DNA of 64,000 bases, taken from positions 45,677-109,676 of the forward strand of contig CAKRES010000007.1 of assembly GCA_934317845.1 (NCBI GenBank), given 5' to 3'. The position numbers and the translations under genes were made by a program. Below the pieces are notes generated by a model, which saw only the letters and a list, made by a program, of their open reading frames with translations, did not search any database and was not told the DNA's origin. Positions 17,094 through 26,568 of this stretch are shown in pieces. Position 1 is the stretch's first letter. Every line of letters begins with the position of its first letter. Source of the DNA: an uncultured Lachnospiraceae bacterium (GTDB lineage Bacteria > Bacillota > Clostridia > Lachnospirales > Lachnospiraceae).

Positions 17094-17326
17094 AATATCC
17101 CTCCTGTTTGTAAAAAGTAAGCCCATATGCTTTGCGCATGGCTCATTGTTTTCATTATATCGGGATTTTCGGGAGTTGACAAGCGAAAGAAGGGGCAATT
17201 TGCAATGGGAAATGATTATGCTATCATAATGCTAAAGTGATTATCACATTCGTCCGATATAAAATATAAGCATAGATAGATGATGCGTGGAACACGTAGT
17301 AGATTCATGACCAAGGAGGGTTTGAT

Positions 17327-17965
17327 ATGGATGTAAATGGAGTAGCAAATGCTGCAAATCAGGCAGCAGCAAGTGTAGCAGGAAGCGCAGGATATACAAC
17401 GAATCAGCAGACAGAAGTAACGGGAAATGAAACAGCGGCAGCAAAGGACAACACTGCTGTAGTATATGAGAAGTCTGATCTTTCCAAAGCAAAGGAAAGT
17501 GCAAAAAAGACTTACACCCCGAATTTAGAGCTGGTAAACAAATTGAAATCAGATGCCGAGGAGCGCGCCAGTCAGTTACAGTCATTAGTTGACAAGCTGA
17601 TCAAAAAGCAGGGAAGTACCTATGGTACAGCCAATGCATTTACCAGTGATTTCTGGAAGAAGTTTGCAGCAAGCGGTGACACGATCGATCAGGCAGCTGT
17701 GAAACAGGCACAGGAAGATATTGCAGACGGCGGTTACTGGAGTGTAAAAGAAACTTCCAGCCGTATTCTGGACTTTGCCAAGGCATTGACAGGCGGAGAT
17801 CCGGATAAGATTGATGAGATGGAGGAGGCCTTTGAAAAGGGTTATAAGCAGGCAACAAAAGAATGGGGGGATGAGCTTCCATCTATTTCCGGCGAAACCT
17901 ATAAGGCGGTAAAGGAAGGCTTCAGCCAGTGGAGAAAAGAGCTCGGTCTGGAGCAGGAAGCATAG
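17327..17965 (+). CDS. Uncharacterised 212-residue helical protein
   Basis: I do not recognise the family with confidence. The first 55 residues are low-complexity (Ala, Asn, Thr, Gln), followed by a long helical segment (about 60-95) and a compact C-terminal region with SVKETSSRILDFAKALTGGD and a tryptophan-containing end. There is no signal peptide, membrane helix or cysteine. The C-terminal region is loosely reminiscent of DUF5610-type proteins, a guess only. AAGGAGGG precedes the start and a strong terminator follows, so it is a single-gene unit. Confidence 0.75.
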   Translation: MDVNGVANAANQAAASVAGSAGYTTNQQTEVTGNETAAAKDNTAVVYEKSDLSKAKESAKKTYTPNLELVNKLKSDAEERASQLQSLVDKLIKKQGSTYGTANAFTSDFWKKFAASGDTIDQAAVKQAQEDIADGGYWSVKETSSRILDFAKALTGGDPDKIDEMEEAFEKGYKQATKEWGDELPSISGETYKAVKEGFSQWRKELGLEQEA

Positions 17966-17993
17966 CCGCTTAGAACTCATAAGAATTGAATGG

Positions 17994-18040
17994 AAAAAGT
18001 CATGCGTGATACCGGATCGGGTATTGCGCATGACTTTTTT
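17994..18040. terminator. Bidirectional terminator between convergent genes
   Basis: AAAAAGTCATGCG at 17994-18006, then ATACC pairing with GGTAT, closes on CGCATGACTTTTTT. A-rich and T-rich flanks let it serve both the 17327 gene and the convergent sipL gene. Confidence 0.9.
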
Positions 18041-18061
18041 GTGTACAGGAAAGACGTTTTC

Positions 18062-19639
18062 TTACTTTACAATGATCAGTTTATCACCTGCTTCGATCAT
18101 TTCATTTTCCAATTCATTGCACCGGACAATGTTATCCTTTGTCGTATAGTAAGTTTTTGCAATGGACCACAGGGTATCGCCCGGTTTCACCACATAACCT
18201 ACCATTCCCGGCATTTTCTGCATTTTTTCCGCATCCAATGGAGAGACCAGCACATCTTTGATGAGCGTTGCCTGAAGCGGAGTAAATGCAATGGCACTGA
18301 GCGACAGCACAGCTTTTAATTCCACCTCATCGCTGTCAATCATGTTAATGCTGATCTGATCTAAGTGTGGTACGATCTCATATTGATCGGTCTCCTTCAT
18401 GCCGTCCATTTCCACCAGATAGGAAAATGGAACCATGACAAAGGTGGAATTGAACGGATGGGCATCGCTGCCGGAAGCATATAAAATGTCTGCCGTCACA
18501 ACTCCTTCCGCATTGACTCCATCCTTTACCGGAGTGAGTGCGTCAAGCTTTACGGTTCCGTTGATATGGGCAATCTGCAGAATACTGTCTTTGGCATCCT
18601 TCAATTTCATTTTCTGACTGATCCTTGTTTTGGCCTGGTTCTTTTGCAGCAGCTTGACGTAAGGGAAAGTCAGCGGTTCTACCTTACACTCCGCATTTGG
18701 CGAGTAAATATCAGAAAGAAGCTGCATGGATTCCTCCTCGTAAATACGGATGTCAAGATCCAAGGTACATTCCACCTCGAAAATGCGATCCTCCCCTTCC
18801 TCGTTTGGACGGATCGTATAATTGGTGGAGGCAATCTTCACTTCTACACAGTCGAGCATAGATTCCGTTACATCCTCAACCGGAAGCTCTCCCTTGATTG
18901 GAAGATCCATTTCAAAGAACTGGATCGGCATGGATTCTTCCAACGTCTGGTACAAAAGAAACATTGACAATTCCCCATTTAAAAGAAGCTTTCCGTCCAT
19001 CAGGCGGGTTTCCATATTGGAAAGCGTGGTTTCCGACCAGAGGATCTCGTAGATCGGGGCTTTTCCGGATGGGATCTTGATCTCCTCTTTGACACGGAAA
19101 ATATCTTTTTTGTTGACCTTCAGTGTCGTCATGGTGACATCTTTATAAAGGCACTGCATGTCAGGTTCCATTGGCTCCATCTTAGTCGGAAGCTGAGGGG
19201 AGAAAGCAGCAGCAGCCTCATAATCCTTGGTATCCCCTACAAATGAATGGAGATTGATCAGACAACGGATACTCAATTTTCTTGAATTGATAATGGAAAT
19301 ATTGAGATCTTCCAACACGGCTTTGACCTTGACGGTGTCGATCGGTTTGGTACCATCACAGTTGATGATCTGCTCTAATGGGATGCTTCCCTCTAGGGAG
19401 CTGATCGGATACTGCTCCTGATTTGTGGTATAAAGCACATAAAAATGGCAGGCACCTGCAACACGGATCTTATCGGTCAATGCTTCGACTTCTGTGATTT
19501 CAATTTCCCCTCTTGTTGTGATGAGGCGTTCTACGTCCGCTTTGCTGTCCGGTACATTGAAATCGTCATCAAGGGTGGTCTGCATACTCATGCAGGGCTT
19601 TATCGAGCTGGTATGTATCATTTTCTTTGTTAATTCCAT
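18062..19639 (-). CDS. sipL: SipL-like spore morphogenesis protein (SPOCS/DUF3794 plus LysM)
   Basis: The 525-residue protein contains repeated SPOCS (DUF3794) beta-rich modules in the first ~460 residues and a C-terminal LysM domain (YVVKPGDTLWSIAKTYYTT through LIIVK). This order and length match SipL of Clostridioides difficile, where the LysM domain contacts SpoIVA and localises coat and cortex assembly around the forespore. It has no signal peptide, consistent with a mother-cell protein. The ATG at 19639 follows AAGGAG. A sporulation-sigma promoter is expected but I could not identify one. Confidence 0.82.
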   Translation of the reverse strand: MELTKKMIHTSSIKPCMSMQTTLDDDFNVPDSKADVERLITTRGEIEITEVEALTDKIRVAGACHFYVLYTTNQEQYPISSLEGSIPLEQIINCDGTKPIDTVKVKAVLEDLNISIINSRKLSIRCLINLHSFVGDTKDYEAAAAFSPQLPTKMEPMEPDMQCLYKDVTMTTLKVNKKDIFRVKEEIKIPSGKAPIYEILWSETTLSNMETRLMDGKLLLNGELSMFLLYQTLEESMPIQFFEMDLPIKGELPVEDVTESMLDCVEVKIASTNYTIRPNEEGEDRIFEVECTLDLDIRIYEEESMQLLSDIYSPNAECKVEPLTFPYVKLLQKNQAKTRISQKMKLKDAKDSILQIAHINGTVKLDALTPVKDGVNAEGVVTADILYASGSDAHPFNSTFVMVPFSYLVEMDGMKETDQYEIVPHLDQISINMIDSDEVELKAVLSLSAIAFTPLQATLIKDVLVSPLDAEKMQKMPGMVGYVVKPGDTLWSIAKTYYTTKDNIVRCNELENEMIEAGDKLIIVK

Positions 19640-19953
19640 AGAGATCTCCTTTCGCTGTGGCACTTGGTCGGTTACCTTATGATACTTTATGAAACAGAAC
19701 GAAAAAATATGACTAAAAAGAGTTGGACGAGTTACACAATGTTCGACATAAATTATGACGAAAATGTTAATAACGATTTACAAGATGAAAAAAGCAGAAG
19801 GTTTTCATTTTTGGACACCTTCTTTTTTTCAGCAGATTTACCGTATCTGTTCCGCATTTTCCTATATTCTTTCTTCCCATTCTCTTTCAATCTTGTTATA
19901 ATAAGATTGTTTCAAGAAAGTATAAAAAATGATTGCTATAAGGAGGTATCATT
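19640..19953. other. Gene-free region between sipL and the SDR gene
   Basis: This AT-rich stretch separates divergent genes. It contains the hairpin AGAAGGT (19796-19802) with ACCTTCT (19817-19823), followed by seven T on the plus strand and a T-rich run on the minus strand. TATAAT lies at 19897-19902 without a clear -35. A short frame beginning near 19709 has no ribosome binding site and is not called. Confidence 0.5.
19796..19830. terminator. Intrinsic terminator in the sipL-SDR interval
   Basis: A seven-base-pair stem with a 14-base loop and a T tract. What it terminates is unclear, since both flanking genes read away from it; an unseen small transcript is possible. Confidence 0.6.
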
Positions 19954-20754
19954 ATGGGAGTGTTAGATGGTAAAACAGCGATTATTACTGGCGGCGGACG
20001 TGCTGTGTTGAGTGATGGCGGATGTGGCTCAATTGGGTATGGAATTGCAACTGCATACGCAAAAGAGGGTGCCAATCTGGTGATCACAGGACGTAATGTG
20101 AAGAAGCTTGACGATGCAAAAGAGGAGTTGGAGCGTCTTTATGGGATCAAGGTACTGCCTGTTGCAGCAGACATTTCTGCCGGACAGGATAATGAGGAGA
20201 TCGTGGCAAATGTAGTGAAAAAGACAATGGACGAATTTGGACGGATCGATGTGCTGATCAATAATGCACAGGCATCCGCTTCCGGTGTGGCATTGGCTGA
20301 CCATACAAAGGAGCAGTTTGATCTGGCGGTATATTCCGGTCTTTATGCAGCATTTTATTATATGAAGGCCTGCTATCCACATTTGAAGGAGACAAAGGGA
20401 AGTGTGATCAATTTTGCTTCCGGAGCGGGACTGTTTGGTAACTTTGGACAGTGTGCCTATGCAGCAGCCAAAGAGGGGATCCGTGGATTAAGCCGTGTGG
20501 CAGCAACTGAGTGGGCAAAGGACGGCATTAATGTGAATATCATTTGTCCGCTGGCATGGACGGCACAGTTAGAGCAGTTTAAAAATGCTTACCCGGATGC
20601 TTTTGAGAAGAATGTACATACTCCTCCAATGGGACATTTTGCAGATGCAGAAAAAGAGATCGGACGCGTCTGTGTCCAGCTTGCTTCTGAAGACTTTAAG
20701 TACATGTCCGGAGAGACTATTACCTTAGAGGGTGGTCTGGGACAAAGACCATAA
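19954..20754 (+). CDS. Short-chain dehydrogenase/reductase
   Basis: The 266-residue protein has a Rossmann fold with the cofactor motif spread over TGGGRAVLSDGGCGSIGYGIA-like sequence at about residues 11-31, NNAQ near residue 105 and the catalytic Ser ... Tyr-X-X-X-Lys in YAAAKEGIRGL. About nine residues are inserted within the glycine-rich loop, which usually reads TGxxxGIG; enoyl-ACP reductases have a related longer loop. The substrate cannot be told. AAGGAGG precedes the start. The next gene follows 21 bases later, so it may share a transcript with the acylation set. Confidence 0.85.
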   Translation: MGVLDGKTAIITGGGRAVLSDGGCGSIGYGIATAYAKEGANLVITGRNVKKLDDAKEELERLYGIKVLPVAADISAGQDNEEIVANVVKKTMDEFGRIDVLINNAQASASGVALADHTKEQFDLAVYSGLYAAFYYMKACYPHLKETKGSVINFASGAGLFGNFGQCAYAAAKEGIRGLSRVAATEWAKDGINVNIICPLAWTAQLEQFKNAYPDAFEKNVHTPPMGHFADAEKEIGRVCVQLASEDFKYMSGETITLEGGLGQRP

Positions 20755-20775
20755 AGGCAGGGGAGCATAAGAACG

Positions 20776-21804
20776 ATGAAAATATATAAAAAGCAGTTAC
20801 TCCTCATGATCGGATTTTTCGTTCTGTTTGCAGGAGTAAGTAATGACGTTTCGCTTGCGGCAGGAGCTGCCGCAGAAAAAAGTACGGAGGCGGCAGCAGA
20901 ACAATCCACATCTGCAGTTCCAAAGGCAGAAAAGAAAAAGAAGGTCGTTACATTAAAGCAGGTGGAGGATGTGAAGCTGATCCGTTATTCTACCACACAG
21001 GTGAAGCTTGTCTGGAAAGGCAGAAAACGGGCATCGTATTATCACATTTACCGTGCTGCCAAAAAGGGCGGAACGTATAAGCAGGTTGGTGTGACGAAGG
21101 ACACGCATTTTCTGGCAGACGGATTAAAAAATGGCAAAACCTACTATTTTAAAGTGCAGGCATGCCATAAAAAGAAAGCATCTGACGGGGATGGACCACT
21201 GTCCAAAGGACATGCGATCAAAATGAAAACGTATCAGCGAAAGACGGTATTTGCCGGAGACTCTGTGACAGAAGGGATCAATTCCAATGTGCGCTCGCAG
21301 ATTAAGATTGGTGGAACCAAAAAGACGATCGCATATCGTGGGTTAAATACGATCACATTTCGTACCAGACGCGTATTTGGCGGAAAAAGCGGACTCACAA
21401 AGCTGGTAGCAGAAAAACCGTACCGGATCTATCTGCTACTTGGATTAAATGAGATCCATTATCGTACCGTAAAACAGATCCTGCCGGAATACAAAGGGAT
21501 CATCCGCACGATCAAGCGGGAATGTCCAAACACGGATCTGGTCGTTTGTGCCTGCTCTCCGGTTACCAAAAAGGAGCGGTTGAAACGCACGGGATTTCGC
21601 CAGATCCCAAAATACAATAAAGAGCTTAAAAAGCTGGCAGAAAAAGAAGGCGTGTCTTATCTGGATTTTACGGCATTTTTAAAGGACAAAGAAGGATATC
21701 TGAATCCAAAATACAGTGCAGCGGACGGCTATCACTGGCAGCCATCTGCATACAAAAAGTACGCAAAAGAGATCATGAAATATGAAAAGATGCGCGATCA
21801 CTAA
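20776..21804 (+). CDS. Secreted SGNH/GDSL hydrolase with an N-terminal FN3-like domain
   Basis: The 342-residue protein has a signal peptide (about 1-29), an Ala/Lys-rich linker, an FN3-like domain (about 55-150, with RASYYHIYRAAKKGGTYK) and an SGNH hydrolase domain. Catalytic blocks are FAGDSVTEG (Ser nucleophile), GLNEIHYR in place of the usual GxND, and DGYHWQ (Asp and His). Such enzymes esterify or de-esterify carbohydrate O-acyl groups. Gene order with MBOAT and DHHW genes points to O-acylation of an extracellular polymer. Confidence 0.82.
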   Translation: MKIYKKQLLLMIGFFVLFAGVSNDVSLAAGAAAEKSTEAAAEQSTSAVPKAEKKKKVVTLKQVEDVKLIRYSTTQVKLVWKGRKRASYYHIYRAAKKGGTYKQVGVTKDTHFLADGLKNGKTYYFKVQACHKKKASDGDGPLSKGHAIKMKTYQRKTVFAGDSVTEGINSNVRSQIKIGGTKKTIAYRGLNTITFRTRRVFGGKSGLTKLVAEKPYRIYLLLGLNEIHYRTVKQILPEYKGIIRTIKRECPNTDLVVCACSPVTKKERLKRTGFRQIPKYNKELKKLAEKEGVSYLDFTAFLKDKEGYLNPKYSAADGYHWQPSAYKKYAKEIMKYEKMRDH

Positions 21805-21826
21805 AAAGGAAAGGATACAATTTACA

Positions 21827-22321
21827 ATGAAACAGGGGATCAAGAAAATCATAACAGGACTGCTGGTAGCTGCGATCATCGCAGCATTTGCACCACAGAT
21901 GTCAATGGCAAAAAGCAAAACAGACTGTAAAAGCCTTTGCAAAATTGCGTTAAAGGCAACGGGAGGAACAAGCAAATTAAAATATTCTTCGGACAGTGCA
22001 GATGACTTTGGTGCGCTTTCCTACTCGAACCGCAAGCTGGTAAAAGAGATCAAATATGTATTTGATGAGAAGGAAGCAGTCAGCTTATGTGTCATGAAAG
22101 CAGGCTCATCTTCCGATGCCAAAAAGCTGGCTTCTGCTATGAAGAGCTATAAAAAGAGTAATACCTCCAGCGACTATTTAAGTGATTATTCCAAGACGGA
22201 ACAGAAAATGTTTAAAAGTGCCATTTATGGACGCAAGGGCAGCTATGTCTGGTACATCTGTATGTCAACGGACAAATCCGTAAATAAGAAAGGACAGAGT
22301 GCGATCAAAAAGAAGCTGTAA
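21827..22321 (+). CDS. Small secreted DUF4358-type protein
   Basis: The 164-residue product has a signal peptide (ends near SMAKS, residue 27) and a compact mature domain rich in Lys and Ser. The layout matches DUF4358 proteins, which commonly sit beside MBOAT acyltransferase genes in Clostridia. Function is unknown. The ATG at 21827 is chosen because it begins a proper signal peptide and follows AGGAAAGGA. Confidence 0.65.
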   Translation: MKQGIKKIITGLLVAAIIAAFAPQMSMAKSKTDCKSLCKIALKATGGTSKLKYSSDSADDFGALSYSNRKLVKEIKYVFDEKEAVSLCVMKAGSSSDAKKLASAMKSYKKSNTSSDYLSDYSKTEQKMFKSAIYGRKGSYVWYICMSTDKSVNKKGQSAIKKKL

Positions 22322-22336
22322 GAGGGGTAGCGGTTC

Positions 22337-23752
22337 ATGGTTTTTTCCAGTTTATTGTTTTTGTTCCGGTTTCTTCCGCTTGTGTTACTGCTTTACTATG
22401 TTGCACCGGTCAGGCTTCGCAATCTGGTACTATTTGTTGCGAGCCTGATCTTTTATGCCTGGGGCGAACCGGTCTATGTTATTTTAATTATATGTTCTAC
22501 GCTCGTCGATTACTGTGCCGGCTGGGCGGTAGCACACTATAAAGAAAAGCAGCAGAAAAAAAAGGCTGCTTCTTTTGTGGTTCTTTCCGCAGTGATCAAT
22601 TTATCTCTGCTGGGTTTTTTTAAATACGGAGATTTTCTGCTCCGTATCTTTGGAAGTGTAACGGGACTTTCTGTTCCTACGCTGGATCTTCCGCTTCCGA
22701 TTGGTATTTCTTTTTATACGTTCCAGACAATGTCATATACGATCGATGTGTACCGTGGGGATGCTCCGGTACAAAAGAATTTTATTGCGTTCGGAGCCTA
22801 CGTGGCACTGTTCCCTCAGTTGATCGCAGGACCGATCGTCCGGTACAAAACGGTTGCAGATCAGATACAAAACCGGAAAGAAACGTTGGATCTGTTTGCA
22901 AAGGGCATTCTGCGCTTTAGTATCGGTCTCGGAAAAAAGGTACTGCTTGCCAATCAGCTTGGCGCACTGTTTCAGCAAACGGCGGCACTTACCGGTCAGA
23001 ATGTGACAACGGCATCCGCCTGGCTTGGTATACTGGCATTTACGCTTCAGATCTATTTTGATTTCTCCGGTTATTCCGATATGGCGATCGGACTTGGCTA
23101 TATGTTTGGATTTACATTTCCGGAGAACTTCCGGTATCCATATGAGTCGAAAAGCATCACAGAGTTCTGGAGAAGATGGCACATTTCCCTTGGCACATGG
23201 TTTTTGGAATACGTCTACATTCCACTTGGTGGAAACCGTAAGGGACGCGTAAAGCAGATCCGCAACATTGCGATCGTCTGGCTGTTGACGGGATTATGGC
23301 ACGGTGCCTACTTAAACTTTGTATTATGGGGCGTCTACTATGGCGTGTTGTTACTGTTGGAGAAATTTGTGTTTGCCGGCCTGTTAGAGCGCATCCCGGC
23401 ATGGTGCCGCCACCTTTTAACGATGGTTCTTGTCATGGTAGGATGGGCGATCTTCAGCTGGCAGGATCTTGCAGATCCGAAGGGCTATCTGGAGGCAATG
23501 TTTTTTCTGGGCGGCAGCAGTGTGTACGATCAGAGCTGTCTTTCTTTATTTACATCCAACGTATTGTTGCTGGTACTGGCATTGATCGGCGCAACCTCAC
23601 TTGTAAAAAAAGTTGCTGCAACAAAACTGTTTTCCAAAGAAAACACCGTACGCGCTGTGATGACAATGGCATTTGTCCTTGTTACAATGGTGCTTTGCGT
23701 GGCATTTTTAGTCAATGATTCCTATAATCCGTTTTTGTATTTTCGTTTTTAA
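22337..23752 (+). CDS. MBOAT-family membrane-bound O-acyltransferase
   Basis: This 471-residue multi-pass protein (about 10-12 membrane helices) resembles AlgI/DltB-type acyltransferases. Family marks are GISFYTFQTMSYTIDVYRG, FPQLIAGPIVRY, YFDFSGYSDMAIGLGYMFG and the catalytic His region LTGLWHGAYLNFVLWG. It would move acyl groups, usually acetyl, across the membrane for transfer to a surface polymer by the SGNH and DHHW partners encoded on either side (spacers of 15 and 9 bases). Confidence 0.93.
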   Translation: MVFSSLLFLFRFLPLVLLLYYVAPVRLRNLVLFVASLIFYAWGEPVYVILIICSTLVDYCAGWAVAHYKEKQQKKKAASFVVLSAVINLSLLGFFKYGDFLLRIFGSVTGLSVPTLDLPLPIGISFYTFQTMSYTIDVYRGDAPVQKNFIAFGAYVALFPQLIAGPIVRYKTVADQIQNRKETLDLFAKGILRFSIGLGKKVLLANQLGALFQQTAALTGQNVTTASAWLGILAFTLQIYFDFSGYSDMAIGLGYMFGFTFPENFRYPYESKSITEFWRRWHISLGTWFLEYVYIPLGGNRKGRVKQIRNIAIVWLLTGLWHGAYLNFVLWGVYYGVLLLLEKFVFAGLLERIPAWCRHLLTMVLVMVGWAIFSWQDLADPKGYLEAMFFLGGSSVYDQSCLSLFTSNVLLLVLALIGATSLVKKVAATKLFSKENTVRAVMTMAFVLVTMVLCVAFLVNDSYNPFLYFRF

Positions 23753-23761
23753 GGAGGAGCT

Positions 23762-24961
23762 ATGAAAAAAGATAAGATCATTCTGATCGTACTATTTTGC
23801 GTACTGCTATTTTGTGGCAGTGTGATCCCCTGCTTTCTCCCACAAAAGAAAATCTCCCAGATGGAAAATCGTACACTTCAGACAAAACCGGCTTTTCACG
23901 TTACCTCATTTTTTAGTGGAACGTACCAGACGAAATATGAAACGTATCTAAACGACCAGTTTTTGCTGCGGGATCGGTTTGTTGATCTGGCATCCACCGT
24001 CACACTTGCGATGGGGCGGCGTAGCTTTAATGGTATTTACGTGGCAAAGGATGGGTATTTGCTGGAGGAATATCCGGCGTCGGAATTTGACCGTGGGCAG
24101 TGCCGGGAAAATGAAACGATCCTGACCGATTTTCTAAATGGGATGGCAGAACGCTATGGAGCAGAGCATGCCCATCTGATGCTGGTGCCATCAAAGACAG
24201 AGGGCATGAAAAAGCAGCTAAAGGCTGCCGCAGCAATGACTTCTTTTGCTGCGGATCGTGACAGGATGAAACAAGCACTTTCTTCTGAAAAGATGTATGT
24301 GGACGTTGTTCCTGCGCTGACACAAAAGACGGAGAAACAGCGTTATTACCGCACGGATCATCACTGGACCAGCTACGGTGCCTTTCTCGCCTATCAGCAA
24401 TATGCAAAGCAGGTGCTTCAAAAAGAGGACGTGGAAGACGATTATAAGAAAACAAGCGTCTATCATGATTTTTATGGAACGTCCTATAAAAAAGCGCATG
24501 TAAAGAAGCAGGCGGACACGATAGAAACATGGTCGTGTCAACATCCATCTTCGGTTACCGTTTGCTTTGATCAGAAGAAGAAAACCTATGATTCACTTTA
24601 TTTTCCGGATAAAGCAAAGACAAGCGGCAGCCGCTACGACTTGTTTTTAGGAGGAAATACGTTTCTGGTCGATATCAAAACAACCGCTCATACAGGGCGG
24701 ACCCTGCTGCTTTTAAAGGACTCCTTTGCCAACGCATTTGTTCCGTTTTTGACAGAGGATTATGACCGGATCCTGATGGTGGATGTGCGGTACAAAAGCC
24801 AGAAGCTGGAGACTATATTAGAGGAAAATGAGGACATCACGGATGTATTGGTGCTTTATAACACCGAAAAACTGATGCAGAACCGGAAGCTTTCGAGATT
24901 AAAGCTTACGCCGGACAAAAAGAAAGATTCCATCAAGGAATTTGATCTTGATGATCTGTAA
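23762..24961 (+). CDS. DHHW-motif extracytoplasmic protein (AlgX/AlgJ-like)
   Basis: The 399-residue protein has an N-terminal signal anchor (about 5-25) and a domain carrying YRTDHHWTSYGAF, the motif that names the DHHW family and resembles the AlgJ/AlgX acetyltransferase fold. A Ser-containing LLLKDSFANAFVPF segment near residue 320 supplies the SGNH-like nucleophile region. It lies nine bases after the MBOAT gene with AAGGAGG before the start, and probably performs the extracellular transfer step. Confidence 0.87.
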   Translation: MKKDKIILIVLFCVLLFCGSVIPCFLPQKKISQMENRTLQTKPAFHVTSFFSGTYQTKYETYLNDQFLLRDRFVDLASTVTLAMGRRSFNGIYVAKDGYLLEEYPASEFDRGQCRENETILTDFLNGMAERYGAEHAHLMLVPSKTEGMKKQLKAAAAMTSFAADRDRMKQALSSEKMYVDVVPALTQKTEKQRYYRTDHHWTSYGAFLAYQQYAKQVLQKEDVEDDYKKTSVYHDFYGTSYKKAHVKKQADTIETWSCQHPSSVTVCFDQKKKTYDSLYFPDKAKTSGSRYDLFLGGNTFLVDIKTTAHTGRTLLLLKDSFANAFVPFLTEDYDRILMVDVRYKSQKLETILEENEDITDVLVLYNTEKLMQNRKLSRLKLTPDKKKDSIKEFDLDDL

Positions 24962-24963
24962 TA

Positions 24964-24994
24964 AAAAAGCACGGAGACAGCCTCCGTGCTTTTT
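24964..24994. terminator. Bidirectional terminator after the acylation operon
   Basis: AAAAGCACGGAG pairs with CTCCGTGCTTTT with a four-base loop; A and T runs on both sides serve this operon and the convergent MCP gene. Confidence 0.92.
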
Positions 24995-25006
24995 ATGTTA
25001 TGTAGA

Positions 25007-26488
25007 TCAAGATTTTATTGCTTTTAATTCTTCTGCTAACTGGCTTAAGCTGGTGACGATCTCGGATGTTTTGGTTGTGATGTCACTGTTTCGTTCGCTG
25101 GTTTCCAGAGTTTCACTGGAGTGTGCAGTGACTTCCTCGGTAGCAGCAGAGATTGTTTCAATTCCCTGAATGACCTGTTCATTTGCACTGGTCAGTCCGT
25201 TGATCAGCTCATCCAGTTTATGGGCTTCTTCGTAAACCTGATCGGATTTTTTTGTGATATTGGTAAAGCTCTGTGCCGTATTGTTGGCGGCAGCATTCTG
25301 CTCTTTGGCATTTTCAATCATTTCTTCAATGACTTCAACCACTTCGGAAAGCTCTTTGGAAATGCTGTTGATCAGTTCCGTAATGCTTACGGTGGCATCG
25401 TTGGTCTGTGTTGCAAGGTTGGAGATCTCAGAAGCTACAACGGCAAAGCCCCGTCCGGCTTCTCCGGCTCTTGCTGCCTCAATGCTGGCATTTAAGGATA
25501 ACAGACTTGTCTGGGTTGTGACATTGTTGATCAGCTCGATAATGGACTGCATCTGGTCTGTGTAGGAGTTTAATTCGGAAAGCTCTTTCGATACGCTTGC
25601 ATTTGCCTGATTGGACAGTGCCACATGATGGATCAGGGCATCAATATTGGCTTTGGAATTGTTGATCTCCTCCTGGGTGGCAGAGATATTTTCAGTGATG
25701 GAGTTAGAAGAAGATTCTACCTGCTGGATCGCCTGCTGGATCTCGGTCGTCTTCTCCACCTGCATCTGGATGGAATCAACGGTGTCCATGGTACCCTGAT
25801 TGACCTCCTGCATGGAGTTCGTTGTCTTGGTAGCTGTTTCGGACAGCTCGTTCATTTTCTCGGAAACCTCTTCGATGTAGTCGGACATCTGGTCAGCGAC
25901 TTCAAGGATGTGGTTCATCAGCTCTGAGGTATGTTCTTTCTCCTGCCGTGTGGCAGCAAGATGTGTTTGGCTGATCGCATTGGACACCATCGTGGATACG
26001 GTTAAAAACAGAGTAAACAAAACCAGTGAGAAAATGCGGATCTCTACGTTTGGAAGATCGGCGGAACTGATTTCGTGATTGATACCGAGAAGTACAACCT
26101 GCACGATATTCCCAATCGTTGTTGCCGTCATATAACAGAAGATGAGCTTGTTATTGTTGTAGCAGAGCAGTCCCGCTGCCAGCATGATCGCATACACATA
26201 AGCGACCGGGGAGATCGTGGTAAAGATCACAAACAGGTAAAAGATTCCAAATCCGGCAGCGATCAGATACTTTAACGCTTCGTTTTCTTTGTCTTTTTGA
26301 AAGATGATCTGACAGATGATATACGGCACGACTGCTAATGCAGTAAAAACGGCAAAATAAGCAATGCTGCGGCTGCCTTTGATCACTTCGACGAGATAGC
26401 ATGCCACTAAAATGACTACAAGCAGGCTATAGCAGATCATGCTCGTGGAATTGGCACGGTGCAGATCAGAAAATGATTTGTACTTCAT
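25007..26488 (-). CDS. Methyl-accepting chemotaxis protein with a multi-helix membrane sensor
   Basis: The 493-residue protein has about six membrane helices in the first 180 residues, with only short loops, then a long coiled-coil signalling domain. The hairpin tip SLNASIEAARAGEAGRGFAVVA, which contacts CheA and CheW, is intact. There is no HAMP domain and no sizeable external sensor, so it probably senses within the membrane or energy state. It is a single-gene unit. Confidence 0.9.
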   Translation of the reverse strand: MKYKSFSDLHRANSTSMICYSLLVVILVACYLVEVIKGSRSIAYFAVFTALAVVPYIICQIIFQKDKENEALKYLIAAGFGIFYLFVIFTTISPVAYVYAIMLAAGLLCYNNNKLIFCYMTATTIGNIVQVVLLGINHEISSADLPNVEIRIFSLVLFTLFLTVSTMVSNAISQTHLAATRQEKEHTSELMNHILEVADQMSDYIEEVSEKMNELSETATKTTNSMQEVNQGTMDTVDSIQMQVEKTTEIQQAIQQVESSSNSITENISATQEEINNSKANIDALIHHVALSNQANASVSKELSELNSYTDQMQSIIELINNVTTQTSLLSLNASIEAARAGEAGRGFAVVASEISNLATQTNDATVSITELINSISKELSEVVEVIEEMIENAKEQNAAANNTAQSFTNITKKSDQVYEEAHKLDELINGLTSANEQVIQGIETISAATEEVTAHSSETLETSERNSDITTKTSEIVTSLSQLAEELKAIKS

Positions 26489-26568
26489 AATAAGTTACGC
26501 TCCTTTTTTAGTTTATTTTTTATTATAACATGGATATGGAAAAAATGCTGCTTTCGTTTTGTTATTTC

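Noticed and set aside
19709..19966. Small frame upstream of the SDR gene
   Set aside because: No ribosome binding site, it contains a terminator hairpin and its end overlaps the well-supported SDR start.
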